A stretch of DNA of 64,000 bases from Pseudomonadales bacterium. Its GTDB lineage: Bacteria; Pseudomonadota; Gammaproteobacteria; Pseudomonadales; Azotimanducaceae. Shown here piece by piece: positions 32,605 to 41,217 of the stretch; position 1 is the first letter of the stretch, and every line of letters starts with the position of its first letter. Position numbers and translations under genes: made by a program. Below the pieces are notes generated by a model, which saw only the letters and a list, made by a program, of their open reading frames with translations, ran no database searches and was not told the DNA's origin. The stretch is from contig JACKNX010000004.1 in NCBI GenBank assembly GCA_024234635.1, forward strand, positions 248,001-312,000, in the 5' to 3' direction.

Positions 32605-35538
32605 TCAACTGCCAAACCGGTAGCGCAGTTTCACGACAAGCTGTTCCACGTCCGGTTCGTCCATGGGCCTGTCCAGCAGATCATCGAAGCCGACATCGGC
32701 TGCCCTGCTGAAGCCGCCCAGCGTATACACCACGTACACATCCGACAATGGTGCAAATTCCCACCGGTAACGAAGTTGCAGATTCAGACTGGAAATGGCG
32801 AAGTCTCCGGCCGCTGTTGCCGGGCGATCCGTCTCCAGCAGTTTCCGCACACCATCCCGGAGCAGGTAGAACTGGCTCTCCTTCGCGCGGATACCAATCC
32901 ACTGCGCGCTCAGCCTGAGCTGCTGACGCGCCGTGAGGTTGTACTCCAGCGACAGTTTCGGGCGCCACTCGCGCGTGTCGAAGGTTGTAAAGTTGCGGCC
33001 TCCCTGATGCAACAGCCAGTCACCCCGCCTCCAGTACTCCGCCAGAACATCCAGCGTCATGCGATCGAGCGGCCGCCAGACGACGCCAAGTCGCCCCTTG
33101 TACGTTTCACCGCCGCTGTTCTCGCCATCCAGATCGACGCCCACCCGGTAGCTGAAGCGCCGCGACGTATCCGACGTGTAGTCGAAGCTGGTGTCCTGCC
33201 GCCCTTCTGTAACAAACGTACCGTTGCCAAAACTCTCGCGATCCTCATCGCGCGACGGAAAGTACGCCAGGTAGACATCCAGCTTCGCCAGATTGTTCAG
33301 ATACACGGTGTTCCTGGTGCCAAATCCCTTGCGCGTATCGGCGCCGTCGCCATTGACCTCAAACTGCGCAAAAGGCGCCACGTTCACCTGCCGGGCCCAG
33401 TCCATGCCTACCGAGTTCCAGCTGCCGCCCAGGCGCCAGTTGAGCGCGTCGTTGCGGCGCAGGAATCCCAGATCGTTGATGTCCAGCTTGTCATCGTAGT
33501 AGTCGAGTCCCGCGGAAAAGGTCAGCCCCTTGCGCACCGTATACACCGCATCGAAAAATCCGCCCTTACCCTTTCCCACATCGTCCTTGTCGGAATACAG
33601 GAGCTGTCCGTCCAGCTTCCACGCGTTATCGGCGCTCAGGTAGTGCACGTCCACGCCATGCACGAGCGCATCCTGTTCCGGATGCGCGGCGAGCGTGCTG
33701 ATGGTACCTATCGCGGCGTACGCGCCACGCTGAGTGCTTTCGTAGAGGAGGCGCACGACGCCATAGTCCGATCCGTCCTGACGCAGGTTGAGTGGTCCCG
33801 CATCGAACTTCACGTCGTCCTCTGAGGCCGCCAGCACACCGTAACGCAGGTGGCCGGCCTGACCCGTTGCTTTCACGGCGGCGGTCAGCTCGGTGAGCTG
33901 ATTGCGCTCCCGCGCCGGCACCGTGACGCCAGGCGGCACCTCGCGTGGCGGCCGCGGACGACCACCGATGCGTCGTGTGTTGAGCACGGACGTGGGCTCC
34001 ACATTGCGACTGGTGTCCGACCGTGGCGTCGTCTCGAATATCTCCCTGCCCTCGACGAAAAACAGGCGTTTCTCGGGGAAAAACGTTTCGAAAGCGGTGA
34101 GATTCACGTCGACGTCATCTGCTTCCACGTTGCCGAAATCGGGATTCAGCGTGGCGGTAAGCTGAAAGTTGCTCGTGGGTCGCCAGAACACGTCAGCACC
34201 GGCTTTCCAGGTCAGTCCGTCTTCGACTTTGTTCTGCGTTGCCGCCACGTAGGGAAACACGCTCCACTGCTGCCGGGGATTGACACCTTCCAGCTGTACC
34301 GGCCGCATGGCGGACAGATAGCGTGCATAGGTCGGCGGCAGCGGCGGCATGCTCACGCGTTCGTCACGTGCCGCAAAGAATCGCGAGGCATACAGCCCCA
34401 TGCGCCGTTGCCCATCCTGTTTCGGCATGCTCACCTGCGACCAGGGGATGAACATCTCCACGCTCCACCCGGTATCCGTACGTGCCGTGGCCCCGTACCA
34501 GGCTGCGTCCCAGTCCATGGAGATGCGTCGCTCCGGCAGCACCGTCCCGTCCGTCTGATTGTCACCCAGCGCCAGGCTGAACACATAGCCATACAGCCCT
34601 TCGCCCGAGGTATCGAGGCCCAGGCCAATGTGGTCCCGCTGCACCTGGCCCTGATCCCGGGCGCTGAACCGCTGCACGAGCTGATCGGCTGGCTGTTCCA
34701 GATCGTAGCCCGCATACAGCCCCTTGCCGCTGTAAAAGACCTTCAGATGTGTGGCGTACGCCGGTATCGCGAGCGTATCCGGTTCGGTTACACGAAAACC
34801 GTCAAATACCGGCAGATCCTGCCAGATGGCTTCATCCAGCTTGCCGTCGATGCGGATATTCAGGTCGGAGTGGGAAAAACGGGGAAGCGGGAGAGGAGCG
34901 GCGGAGGCGGGGTCGACGGGCGTCGACCCGGGGAGTGCATCCAGCCCGGGCGGCGGACGCGCCTGGGCGTCACGCCTGAGCCGGTTGAGGTTGTAGCCGG
35001 GTGGCGGCTCCTGCGGCAGTTCGTCCTCCACCGCCTTCTCCAGCCGCTCACGGCTGAAATCGCGGATTTCGAGTTCGGGCATGACCGAATTGCTGGTCGC
35101 CGGCGACGCATCGTCCGTCCCGTATGCGGGTAGATTCAGCCCGTCAGGAACGGCCGGCACGTGCGCATCCGTGGGCTGACTTGCGGAAGCGGCCGCAGGC
35201 GCGGTGGCAACGGGCGCCACATAGGTATCCGGCACGGCCCCCTGTCGCACGAGCCAGGCGTCGGCATAGCCGCTGGTGCGCGCCGTGGTAGCAAGACTCT
35301 GTGCCTGGTACTTGTCCTCGTAGGGACCAACCACCACGCGGTTGAAGACTCCCCGGGCACTGGTCACGGACTGCACCTTCACGTCCGCGCCAAGCCGGTC
35401 GGCGGCGTCCTGACGGGCGGCCTCCGCCGTTTCCGGTGAACTGAAACTGCCAATCACCACCCAATAGCCATCTTCAGCTCGAAGCTGACCGGCGGCGAGG
35501 CAAAGCCCGGCCACCAGCAATACAACGCGCAATCGCAT
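32605..35538 (-). CDS. SPOR-CBM9-DUF5916 outer-membrane protein
   Basis: 977 residues from the ATG at 35538 with a signal peptide (RLRVVLLVAGLCLAAGQLRA). A SPOR domain follows directly (about 24-100: YWVVIGSFSSPETAEAARQ, FNRVVVGPYEDKYQAQSLA). A Pro/Ala-rich linker (105-215) leads to a CBM9-like domain (about 220-400: IRIDGKLDEAIWQDLPVFDG, WSVEMFIPWSQVSMP). The remaining 550 residues match the DUF5916 barrel pattern (TATLNPDFGNVEADD, FFPEKRLFFVEGREIF) and end in RYRFGS. SPOR binds denuded peptidoglycan; fusing it to an outer-membrane barrel is unusual. Confidence 0.85.
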   Translation of the reverse strand: MRLRVVLLVAGLCLAAGQLRAEDGYWVVIGSFSSPETAEAARQDAADRLGADVKVQSVTSARGVFNRVVVGPYEDKYQAQSLATTARTSGYADAWLVRQGAVPDTYVAPVATAPAAASASQPTDAHVPAVPDGLNLPAYGTDDASPATSNSVMPELEIRDFSRERLEKAVEDELPQEPPPGYNLNRLRRDAQARPPPGLDALPGSTPVDPASAAPLPLPRFSHSDLNIRIDGKLDEAIWQDLPVFDGFRVTEPDTLAIPAYATHLKVFYSGKGLYAGYDLEQPADQLVQRFSARDQGQVQRDHIGLGLDTSGEGLYGYVFSLALGDNQTDGTVLPERRISMDWDAAWYGATARTDTGWSVEMFIPWSQVSMPKQDGQRRMGLYASRFFAARDERVSMPPLPPTYARYLSAMRPVQLEGVNPRQQWSVFPYVAATQNKVEDGLTWKAGADVFWRPTSNFQLTATLNPDFGNVEADDVDVNLTAFETFFPEKRLFFVEGREIFETTPRSDTSRNVEPTSVLNTRRIGGRPRPPREVPPGVTVPARERNQLTELTAAVKATGQAGHLRYGVLAASEDDVKFDAGPLNLRQDGSDYGVVRLLYESTQRGAYAAIGTISTLAAHPEQDALVHGVDVHYLSADNAWKLDGQLLYSDKDDVGKGKGGFFDAVYTVRKGLTFSAGLDYYDDKLDINDLGFLRRNDALNWRLGGSWNSVGMDWARQVNVAPFAQFEVNGDGADTRKGFGTRNTVYLNNLAKLDVYLAYFPSRDEDRESFGNGTFVTEGRQDTSFDYTSDTSRRFSYRVGVDLDGENSGGETYKGRLGVVWRPLDRMTLDVLAEYWRRGDWLLHQGGRNFTTFDTREWRPKLSLEYNLTARQQLRLSAQWIGIRAKESQFYLLRDGVRKLLETDRPATAAGDFAISSLNLQLRYRWEFAPLSDVYVVYTLGGFSRAADVGFDDLLDRPMDEPDVEQLVVKLRYRFGS

Positions 35539-35578
35539 TCGATCCCCTCCGTGAGCCAGCGAGTCTATGCAAACCACG

Positions 35579-36709
35579 TCATGAAGTGAACATGATCATC
35601 ACCCCCGCGGCCACGGCGGAACCGATCACTCCGGCCACGTTTGGCCCCATGGCGTGCATGAGCAGAAAGTTCTGCCGGTTTGCTTCCAGACCAACCTTGT
35701 TCGCCACGCGCGCCGCCATGGGAACGGCCGACACACCGGCGGCGCCGATCAGCGGATTGATCTTGGATTTGCTGAACACGTTCATCAGCTTGGCCATGAG
35801 CACACCCGCCGCGGTGCCGATGCAGAATGCAATCACTCCCAGCACCAGGATGCCGAGTGTGCTGGCGCTCAGGAACTGCTCACCTTGCAATTTGGTGCCG
35901 ACCGCGAGCCCCAGGAAGATGGTGACGCTGTTGATGAGCGCGTTCTGCGTCGTGTCGGACAAACGTTCCACCACGCCGCATTCCCGGATCAGGTTGCCGA
36001 AGCAGAACATGCCGATCAACGGCGCCGCGCTGGGCAGCAGCAACGCCACCAGAATCAGCAGCACCAGTGGAAAGATGATCTTCTCCGCGCGCGACACCGT
36101 GCGCAGCTGTTCCATCTTGATGGCGCGCTCCGCCTCGGTGGTCAGCGCCCGCATGATGGGGGGCTGGATGATGGGCACCATGGCCATATACGAATAGGCC
36201 GCCACCGCGATTGCGCCGAGCAGCTCCGGGGCCAGGCGGCTGGCCACATAGATTGCGGTGGGACCGTCCGCGCCCCCGATGATGCCGATGGCGGCGGCCT
36301 GCTGCAGCGAGAAGTCCATGATGCCGAGTTCGGTCAGCCCCAGCGCGCCCAGCACCGTGGCGAAAATGCCGAACTGCGCCGCCGCGCCCAGCAGCAGCGT
36401 TCGCGGATTGGCCAGCAGCGGACCGAAGTCCGTGAGTGCTCCGACACCCATGAAAATGATGAGCGGGAAGGCGCTCGTCTTGATGCCCACTTCATAGACC
36501 AGATGCAGCAGACCATCGCCACTGGCGATCTCGACGCCGGGAATGTTGCTCAGGAGCCCACCGAAGCCGATGGTCACCAGCAGCAGTGGCTCGAACTTGC
36601 GCACGATACCGAGATAAAGCAGCGCCAGACAAACACAGAGCATGACCGCCTGGCGCCATTCCAGCTGATAGAGGCCAGACCCTTCCCAGAGTTGTTCGAG
36701 GATGTCCAT
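35579..36709 (-). CDS. oadB: Oxaloacetate decarboxylase, beta subunit (Na+ pump)
   Basis: 376 residues, about ten membrane helices. Characteristic pieces: GIKTSAFPLIIFMGVGALTD, AAAIGIIGGADGPTAIYVAS, SYMAMVPIIQPPIMRALTT, INPLIGAAGVSAVPMAARV and MGPNVAGVIGSAVAAG. The GADGPT motif holds the Asp essential for Na+ transport. Decarboxylation of biotin-bound CO2 drives Na+ out of the cell. Starts 4 bp after oadA. The order is oadG-oadA-oadB. Confidence 0.96.
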   Translation of the reverse strand: MDILEQLWEGSGLYQLEWRQAVMLCVCLALLYLGIVRKFEPLLLVTIGFGGLLSNIPGVEIASGDGLLHLVYEVGIKTSAFPLIIFMGVGALTDFGPLLANPRTLLLGAAAQFGIFATVLGALGLTELGIMDFSLQQAAAIGIIGGADGPTAIYVASRLAPELLGAIAVAAYSYMAMVPIIQPPIMRALTTEAERAIKMEQLRTVSRAEKIIFPLVLLILVALLLPSAAPLIGMFCFGNLIRECGVVERLSDTTQNALINSVTIFLGLAVGTKLQGEQFLSASTLGILVLGVIAFCIGTAAGVLMAKLMNVFSKSKINPLIGAAGVSAVPMAARVANKVGLEANRQNFLLMHAMGPNVAGVIGSAVAAGVMIMFTS

Positions 36710-36713
36710 GCGC

Positions 36714-38504
36714 TCAGCCGATCGTCAGCAGCGCTTGACCCACCACCACCGAGTCGCCCTCACCCACCTGCACACCGGTCACCGTGCCCGCCGTGGGTGC
36801 GCTCACTTCGGTTTCCATCTTCATGGCTTCAAGGATGAGTACGGTTTGCCCTGCCGCCACCGCATCGCCCGCCTTCACCAGCACCCTGACGATGGTACCG
36901 GCCAGCGGTGACGGCAACGCACTACCGGAACCGGCCGGGGCAGCCGACCGCGTCGGCGCAACTGGCGCGCTGGTGCGCACCGCTGTCACATCGCCGCCTT
37001 CGGAGACTTCCACGACATAGGGATTGCCGTTGACGCGCACGGTGTACACGGAAGCCCCGGAAGGTGCGACATTGGCCGGGGGGGCGGACGCCGCGGCGGC
37101 GGGCTTGTCCGCGGCACTGCCTGGCGCCGGTTCGAATGCCGCCGGGTTCCCGCGGTTTTCCAGGAATTTCAATCCCACCTGGGGAAACAGTGCGTAGGTA
37201 AGCACGTCATCCACCACGTGCTCGGCGAGCTTGATGCCGCGTTTGCCTGCCTCCGCGATGAGCGCGTTTTCCAGCTTGTCAAGTTCGGGCTCCAGAAGGT
37301 CCGCCGGCCTGCAGGTGATGGGCTCGCCGCCCTCCAGCACACGTGCCTGCAGTTCCGCGTTCAGCGGTGCGGGGGTGCGCCCGTATTCACCTTTCAGCAC
37401 CCCGGCAGTTTCTCGCGTGATGCTCTTGTAACGCTGGCCGGTGAGCACGTTGATCACTGCCTGCGTGCCAACAATCTGCGAGGTGGGCGTAACCAGCGGA
37501 ATGAAGCCGAGGTCCTCGCGCACCGCGGGAATTTCCTGCAATACGTCATCCAGCCTGTCGCTGGCGTTCTGCTCGCGCAACTGGTTTTCCAGGTTGGTGA
37601 GCATGCCACCAGGCACCTGAGCCACCAGGATGCGCGAATCCACGCCTCGCAGCGCGCCCTCGAACTTCGCATACTTCCTGCGCACGTCGCGGAAGTACGC
37701 GGCAATTTCTTCCAGCAGCGCCAGATCCAGCCCGGTATCGCGATCCGTACCCTGCAGAATGGCTACGATCGACTCCGTGGGCGAGTGGCCATAGGTCATG
37801 CTCATCGACGAAATGGAGGTGTCGATGTTGTCGATACCCGCCTCGATGCATTTGAGGTACGTGGACGTCGACATGCCGGTGGTGGCGTGACACTGCATGT
37901 GCACGGGAATGTGAATGGTGGCTTTCAGGCGGCTGACCAGTTCGAAGCCTTCATAGGGTTTGAGAAGCCCGGCCATGTCCTTGATGCACACGGAATGTGC
38001 GCCCATGTCCTCGATCTGGCGCGCAAGATCCAGCCACAGATCAATCGTATGCACCGGGCTCACCGTGTAGGAAATGGTGCCCTGGGCATGTTTGCCCGTG
38101 GCCAGGGTGGCTTTGACGGCGGATTCGATATTCCGCATGTCGTTCATGGCATCGAAAATACGGAACACATCGACACCGTTGGCCGCCGCCCGCTCGACGA
38201 ACTTGGCGACCACGTCGTCCGCGTAGTGCCGATAGCCAAGAATGTTCTGCCCGCGAAACAGCATCTGCTGAGGGGTGTTCGGCATGGCCGCTTTCAGATG
38301 GCGGATGCGATCCCACGGGTCTTCGCCGAGATAACGGATACAGGCATCAAAGGTGGCTCCGCCCCAGGATTCGACGGACCACAGACCCACCTGATCCAGT
38401 TTTGGAGCAATGGGCAACATGTCGTCCAGCCTTACGCGGGTGGCAAGCAGGCTCTGCGAGGCATCGCGCAGAACCACATCCGTGATACCGAGTTTGTTTG
38501 TCAC
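36714..38504 (-). CDS. oadA: Oxaloacetate decarboxylase, alpha subunit with biotin domain
   Basis: 596 residues from a GTG with GGGAG upstream. N-terminal carboxyltransferase TIM barrel: VVLRDASQSLLATRV, SVESWGGATFDACIRYL, HMQCHATTGMSTSTYLK. A conserved PYC_OADA domain and Ala/Pro linker lead to the biotinyl domain with Lys562 in EAMKMETE. It transfers CO2 from oxaloacetate to biotin. Cytoplasmic, held at the membrane by OadG. Confidence 0.97.
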   Translation of the reverse strand: MTNKLGITDVVLRDASQSLLATRVRLDDMLPIAPKLDQVGLWSVESWGGATFDACIRYLGEDPWDRIRHLKAAMPNTPQQMLFRGQNILGYRHYADDVVAKFVERAAANGVDVFRIFDAMNDMRNIESAVKATLATGKHAQGTISYTVSPVHTIDLWLDLARQIEDMGAHSVCIKDMAGLLKPYEGFELVSRLKATIHIPVHMQCHATTGMSTSTYLKCIEAGIDNIDTSISSMSMTYGHSPTESIVAILQGTDRDTGLDLALLEEIAAYFRDVRRKYAKFEGALRGVDSRILVAQVPGGMLTNLENQLREQNASDRLDDVLQEIPAVREDLGFIPLVTPTSQIVGTQAVINVLTGQRYKSITRETAGVLKGEYGRTPAPLNAELQARVLEGGEPITCRPADLLEPELDKLENALIAEAGKRGIKLAEHVVDDVLTYALFPQVGLKFLENRGNPAAFEPAPGSAADKPAAAASAPPANVAPSGASVYTVRVNGNPYVVEVSEGGDVTAVRTSAPVAPTRSAAPAGSGSALPSPLAGTIVRVLVKAGDAVAAGQTVLILEAMKMETEVSAPTAGTVTGVQVGEGDSVVVGQALLTIG

Positions 38505-38566
38505 GTTACTCCCCTGTCAGGCCGCGGCCCGATTCCTGATTACCAACAAGTAGTGCGAGGGTCGTC

Positions 38567-38815
38567 TCAGCCGCCACCCTTCCGTGCCCGGTGCATGGCA
38601 AGCGCTGCGGTAATGGCGGCGATTTCCTCATTCGACGACGATTCCGGTTGCGGTGGCGCTGCCGCAGGCGCCGCGGGCAACGGTGGCGGCAGGAAGCGCG
38701 TGATCATCGACGACATGATCGACGTGGCGCCGACCAGCACGGTGAGGAAAACAAAAACGGTGCCCATGCCGGCCACCATCAGTTCGACGCCCTGTCCCAG
38801 CATTCCTGAAAACAT
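38567..38815 (-). CDS. oadG: Oxaloacetate decarboxylase, gamma subunit
   Basis: 82 residues from the ATG at 38815; in-frame starts farther upstream give an Arg/Cys-rich leader without support. One membrane helix (LMVAGMGTVFVFLTVLVGAT) and a Pro-rich, then charged tail (IAAITAALAMHRARKGGG) are typical of OadG. It ties alpha to beta. First gene of oadGAB, 62 bp before oadA. Confidence 0.88.
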   Translation of the reverse strand: MFSGMLGQGVELMVAGMGTVFVFLTVLVGATSIMSSMITRFLPPPLPAAPAAAPPQPESSSNEEIAAITAALAMHRARKGGG

Positions 38816-39089
38816 CGTGTGCCCGCCCCTTCTTCGGCACGATACGGTTGCCTGCGCACAGCGCGGGCCCGTGCACGCACCATGTCGTGCAGCCCACCTG
38901 GTCACCCCGGGGGCATTTGAACCATCAACCAATAGCAGCGCGCAAGTTTGCGGGACGGGCGACGGGAGGGCAATCCGTGAAAGGTAGGAGTGACAGCGCG
39001 CACCGCGCGGGGCGCGAGGCAGAGCGCGAACTGACCTGGTGGGCCGTTTGATGCGTTGGGTGATCCTGGGAAGCGCTCAAGTGACCTAC
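38816..39089. other. Gene-free stretch upstream of oadG
   Basis: About 270 bp. It should contain the oadGAB promoter, but I cannot pick one convincingly. The reading frames here are Arg/Cys-rich and lack ribosome sites. Confidence 0.4.
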
Positions 39090-39148
39090 CAGCTGGCCAC
39101 GTTGCGATTGCCAGCGCTGTCGCCCATGGAACTGAAGTTCCATGAGAG
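39090..39148 (+). repeat. Left arm of a 59-bp inverted-repeat pair
   Basis: Begins CAGCTGGCCACGTTGCGATT and ends CATGGAACTGAAGTTCCATG plus AGAG. Its reverse complement matches 39528-39586 at 56 of 59 positions. The end of the arm forms hairpin H1 of the adjacent array. Confidence 0.9.
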
Positions 39149-39271
39149 GCTGCTGAAGTAGCAGCCTGGTATGCCAGCCAGGGATGGCTGGCCCGCAAAT
39201 GCAGCGGGAAACGCTGCATTTGGCGCGAGTCGGCGAAGCCGACGACTGCTGAAACAAGTCCAGGAGGGACT
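39125..39271. repeat. Array of six consecutive hairpins
   Basis: Stems in order: CATGGAAC/GTTCCATG (39125-39144), AGGCTGCT/AGCAGCCT (39147-39167), GCCAGCCA/TGGCTGGC (39173-39192), AAATGCAGCG/CGCTGCATTT (39197-39221), GTCGGC/GCCGAC (39229-39243), AGTCC/GGACT (39257-39271). Loops are 3-5 nt, mostly purine (TGAA, GGGA, GGAAA, GAA). The stems differ in sequence, so this is not one repeated unit. Spacers are 2-13 nt. No gene is visible. Confidence 0.85.
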
Positions 39272-39305
39272 GGTTGAGCATCCTGCTAACTTATCAGGCG
39301 GCCCT

Positions 39306-39440
39306 CTAGACACGTCCCGCGAGTGGGCCGAGCACCAGCCAGTCGACAAGCAGGGCCACAACAGCCAGGGCGACAATGACCATCGCGCAGACGCCGAGCA
39401 GACGCCAGCCGCGAAAACGTTTCTCTTCCTCTGTATGCAT
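39306..39440 (-). CDS. Small membrane protein of 44 residues
   Basis: Starts at the ATG at 39440 with GGAG 8 bp upstream. Basic N-terminus HTEEEKRFRGWRLLG, then one strong helix (VCAMVIVALAVVALLVDWLV) and a short tail. The size and layout are those of genuine small membrane proteins. It lies between the arms of the 59-bp inverted repeat. No family recognised. Confidence 0.5.
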   Translation of the reverse strand: MHTEEEKRFRGWRLLGVCAMVIVALAVVALLVDWLVLGPLAGRV

Positions 39441-39527
39441 ATCGTTCACTCCACGGCAGGCAGAGCAAGCACCCGGCTGCGTGTTCCCTGAAGGGGATCG
39501 CCCGGGAGCCCGCACACCTGGAACCAC

Positions 39528-39586
39528 CTCTCATGGAACATCAGTTCCCTGCGCGACAGCGCTGGCAATCGCAACGTGGCCAGCTG
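39528..39586 (-). repeat. Right arm of the 59-bp inverted-repeat pair
   Basis: Begins CTCTCATGGAACATCAGTTC and ends CAACGTGGCCAGCTG. Three mismatches to the reverse complement of 39090-39148, two of them weakening the inner palindrome in this copy. Confidence 0.9.
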
Positions 39587-39664
39587 TTAACCCGCTGTGG
39601 ATGGGATGTCATCATCAATCGGGTTTAGTGAATACCGGGCTTCCCCCGTTAATGGGGTAGAGCC

Positions 39665-39689
39665 CCCATTCCGCCGGTGGCGGAATGGG
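39665..39689. repeat. Perfect 11-bp hairpin just downstream of tRNA-Arg(ACG)
   Basis: CCCATTCCGCC (39665-39675), loop GGT, GGCGGAATGGG (39679-39689). It sits 6 bp past the tRNA 3' end and may end the tRNA transcript, though no T-run follows on the minus strand. Its ATTC-CGCC core resembles the hairpin beside the other tRNA-Arg. Confidence 0.7.
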
Positions 39690-39695
39690 TGGGAA

Positions 39696-39772
39696 TGGCG
39701 CACCCGGCTGGATTCGAACCAGCAATCCCCAGCTTCGTAGGCTGGTGCCTTATCCAATTTGGCCACGGGTGC
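39696..39772 (-). tRNA. tRNA-Arg (anticodon ACG)
   Basis: Minus strand: acceptor GCACCCG/CGGGTGC, D-arm with GGCC...AAGGC, anticodon stem CCAGC/GCTGG with loop CTACGAA (anticodon ACG), T-arm GCTGG-TTCGAAT-CCAGC, discriminator G, encoded CCA. 77 nt. The A34 is normally converted to inosine by TadA. Confidence 0.95.
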
Positions 39773-39934
39773 CGCGAAAGGGCGGCTATTATCGTGAGGC
39801 ACCCCGGCAAGGTCAACGCGGCTGAGCGTTATCTTCGAACACATCGGCCACCCTCTCGCGAACGCCATCGCCGGCGTTCGCACCGATGGAGGTGATACGA
39901 TGACGACCTCCGCAGCGCTCGCGAGGAACCCGAG

Positions 39935-40849
39935 ATGACTACCGCCCCCAGGCTCACGCATCTGCCAGCCGACACGACACCTGACCATCTTAAAGAGGTT
40001 GTCGCCCGCGACGGAGCCGCGATCGTCGACAACCTGATGCCAGCGGAGCTGCTCACACGCGTGCGCAACGAGATCACGCCGTACGTTGACGCCACGTCAA
40101 CGGGCCACGATGACTTCACCGGCCGGCGGACCACGCGCACCGGTGCACTGGTCGCCCGTTCACCCGCCTGCCGTGAACTGGTGATGCATCCACTCATCAA
40201 CGCGGCCTGTGACCTGTTCCTGTCGCCGTTCTGCGATCGCTACCAGCTGCACCTCACCCAGGTGATCCGCATCATGCCGGAACAGGGCGAGCAGGTTCTG
40301 CACCGCGACCGGCTGGCCTGGGGCGGGTTCGTCCCGCGCAGCATCGAGCCACAGCTCAACACCATCTGGGCAATCACCGATTTCACGCAGACCAATGGCG
40401 CCACACGCGTCGTGCCGGGCTCGAACCAGTGGCCGGACGAGCGGCAGGCGCATGAAGACGAGATCACCTACGCCGGTATGACGGCAGGCTCCGTCATCGT
40501 CTACTCCGGTTCGGTCATTCATTCCGGTGGCCGCAATACGTCGGACGCCGACCGGGTGGGAATCAATATCACCTACAGCCTGGGCTGGCTGCGGCAGGAG
40601 GAAAACCAGTTCCTCTCCTGCCCGCCACACATCGCCCGGGAGCTGGATCCGGAGCTCCGGGCGCTACTTGGCTATTCGATGGGTTCCTATGCGCTGGGTT
40701 ACTTCTCGCCGCCGACGCCACCAGGCGAGAACCCCGAGGTCGTGCCCCCCGAGTTTCTGTTCAACGGCCAGATTGGCGCCGACTGGGGACAGGATCTGTT
40801 CTCTTCCGTCACTGCCAGGGTGGCATCGCAACTCGGCCAGCGCGACTGA
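39935..40849 (+). CDS. Phytanoyl-CoA dioxygenase (PhyH) family protein
   Basis: 304 residues. Double-stranded beta-helix of Fe(II)/2-oxoglutarate oxygenases: metal ligands H-R-D in VLHRDRLAWGG and the distal His in VIHSGGRNTSDADRVGIN; the 2OG-binding Arg is probably the one in DRVGIN. Conserved TNGATRVVPGS and GWLRQEENQFL are shared with the second PhyH gene at 44308. Hydroxylates an unknown small molecule or lipid. Followed 47 bp later by a small monooxygenase gene. Confidence 0.87.
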   Translation: MTTAPRLTHLPADTTPDHLKEVVARDGAAIVDNLMPAELLTRVRNEITPYVDATSTGHDDFTGRRTTRTGALVARSPACRELVMHPLINAACDLFLSPFCDRYQLHLTQVIRIMPEQGEQVLHRDRLAWGGFVPRSIEPQLNTIWAITDFTQTNGATRVVPGSNQWPDERQAHEDEITYAGMTAGSVIVYSGSVIHSGGRNTSDADRVGINITYSLGWLRQEENQFLSCPPHIARELDPELRALLGYSMGSYALGYFSPPTPPGENPEVVPPEFLFNGQIGADWGQDLFSSVTARVASQLGQRD

Positions 40850-40896
40850 CCCGGAACAACTCATTCCTGCATCGGTTTAACAGAGGAGTCCAGACA

Positions 40897-41199
40897 ATGT
40901 TCATCGCCATGAACCGGTTTCGCATCGCCAGAGGTTTCGAAGCGGGCTTCGAGAAGGTCTGGCGCGAGCGGGATTCGTTTCTCAACGAGGTGCCCGGATT
41001 CATTTCCTTCCACCTGCTCAAGGGGCCGGAGCGTGACGACCACGTGCTGTACGCATCGCACAGCACCTGGGAATCGCGCGCGGCATTCGTTGCCTGGACC
41101 GAGTCCGACAATTTCCGTCGCGCGCACAGCCAGGCGTCGGCGCCCAAGGGTACCTACCTTGGACATCCGGAGCTGGAGACGTTCGAGTCGGTCCTCTGA
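40897..41199 (+). CDS. Antibiotic-biosynthesis-monooxygenase-fold protein, possibly heme-degrading
   Basis: 100 residues, one ABM ferredoxin-like domain: FIAMNRFRIARGFEAGFEKV, VPGFISFHLLKGPERDDHVL, ASHSTWESRAAFVAWTESDN, FRRAH. The layout, with Asn6, Trp62-region and His near FRRAH, resembles IsdG/HmoB-type heme oxygenases, but similar proteins act on quinones. Downstream of the PhyH gene and likely co-transcribed. Confidence 0.75.
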   Translation: MFIAMNRFRIARGFEAGFEKVWRERDSFLNEVPGFISFHLLKGPERDDHVLYASHSTWESRAAFVAWTESDNFRRAHSQASAPKGTYLGHPELETFESVL

Positions 41200-41217
41200 A
41201 ACCACGCGGGTGCACGC

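Noticed and set aside
39125..39271. Integron attC sites or CRISPR
   Set aside because: The six stems have unrelated sequences and no integrase or repeat unit; neither class fits.
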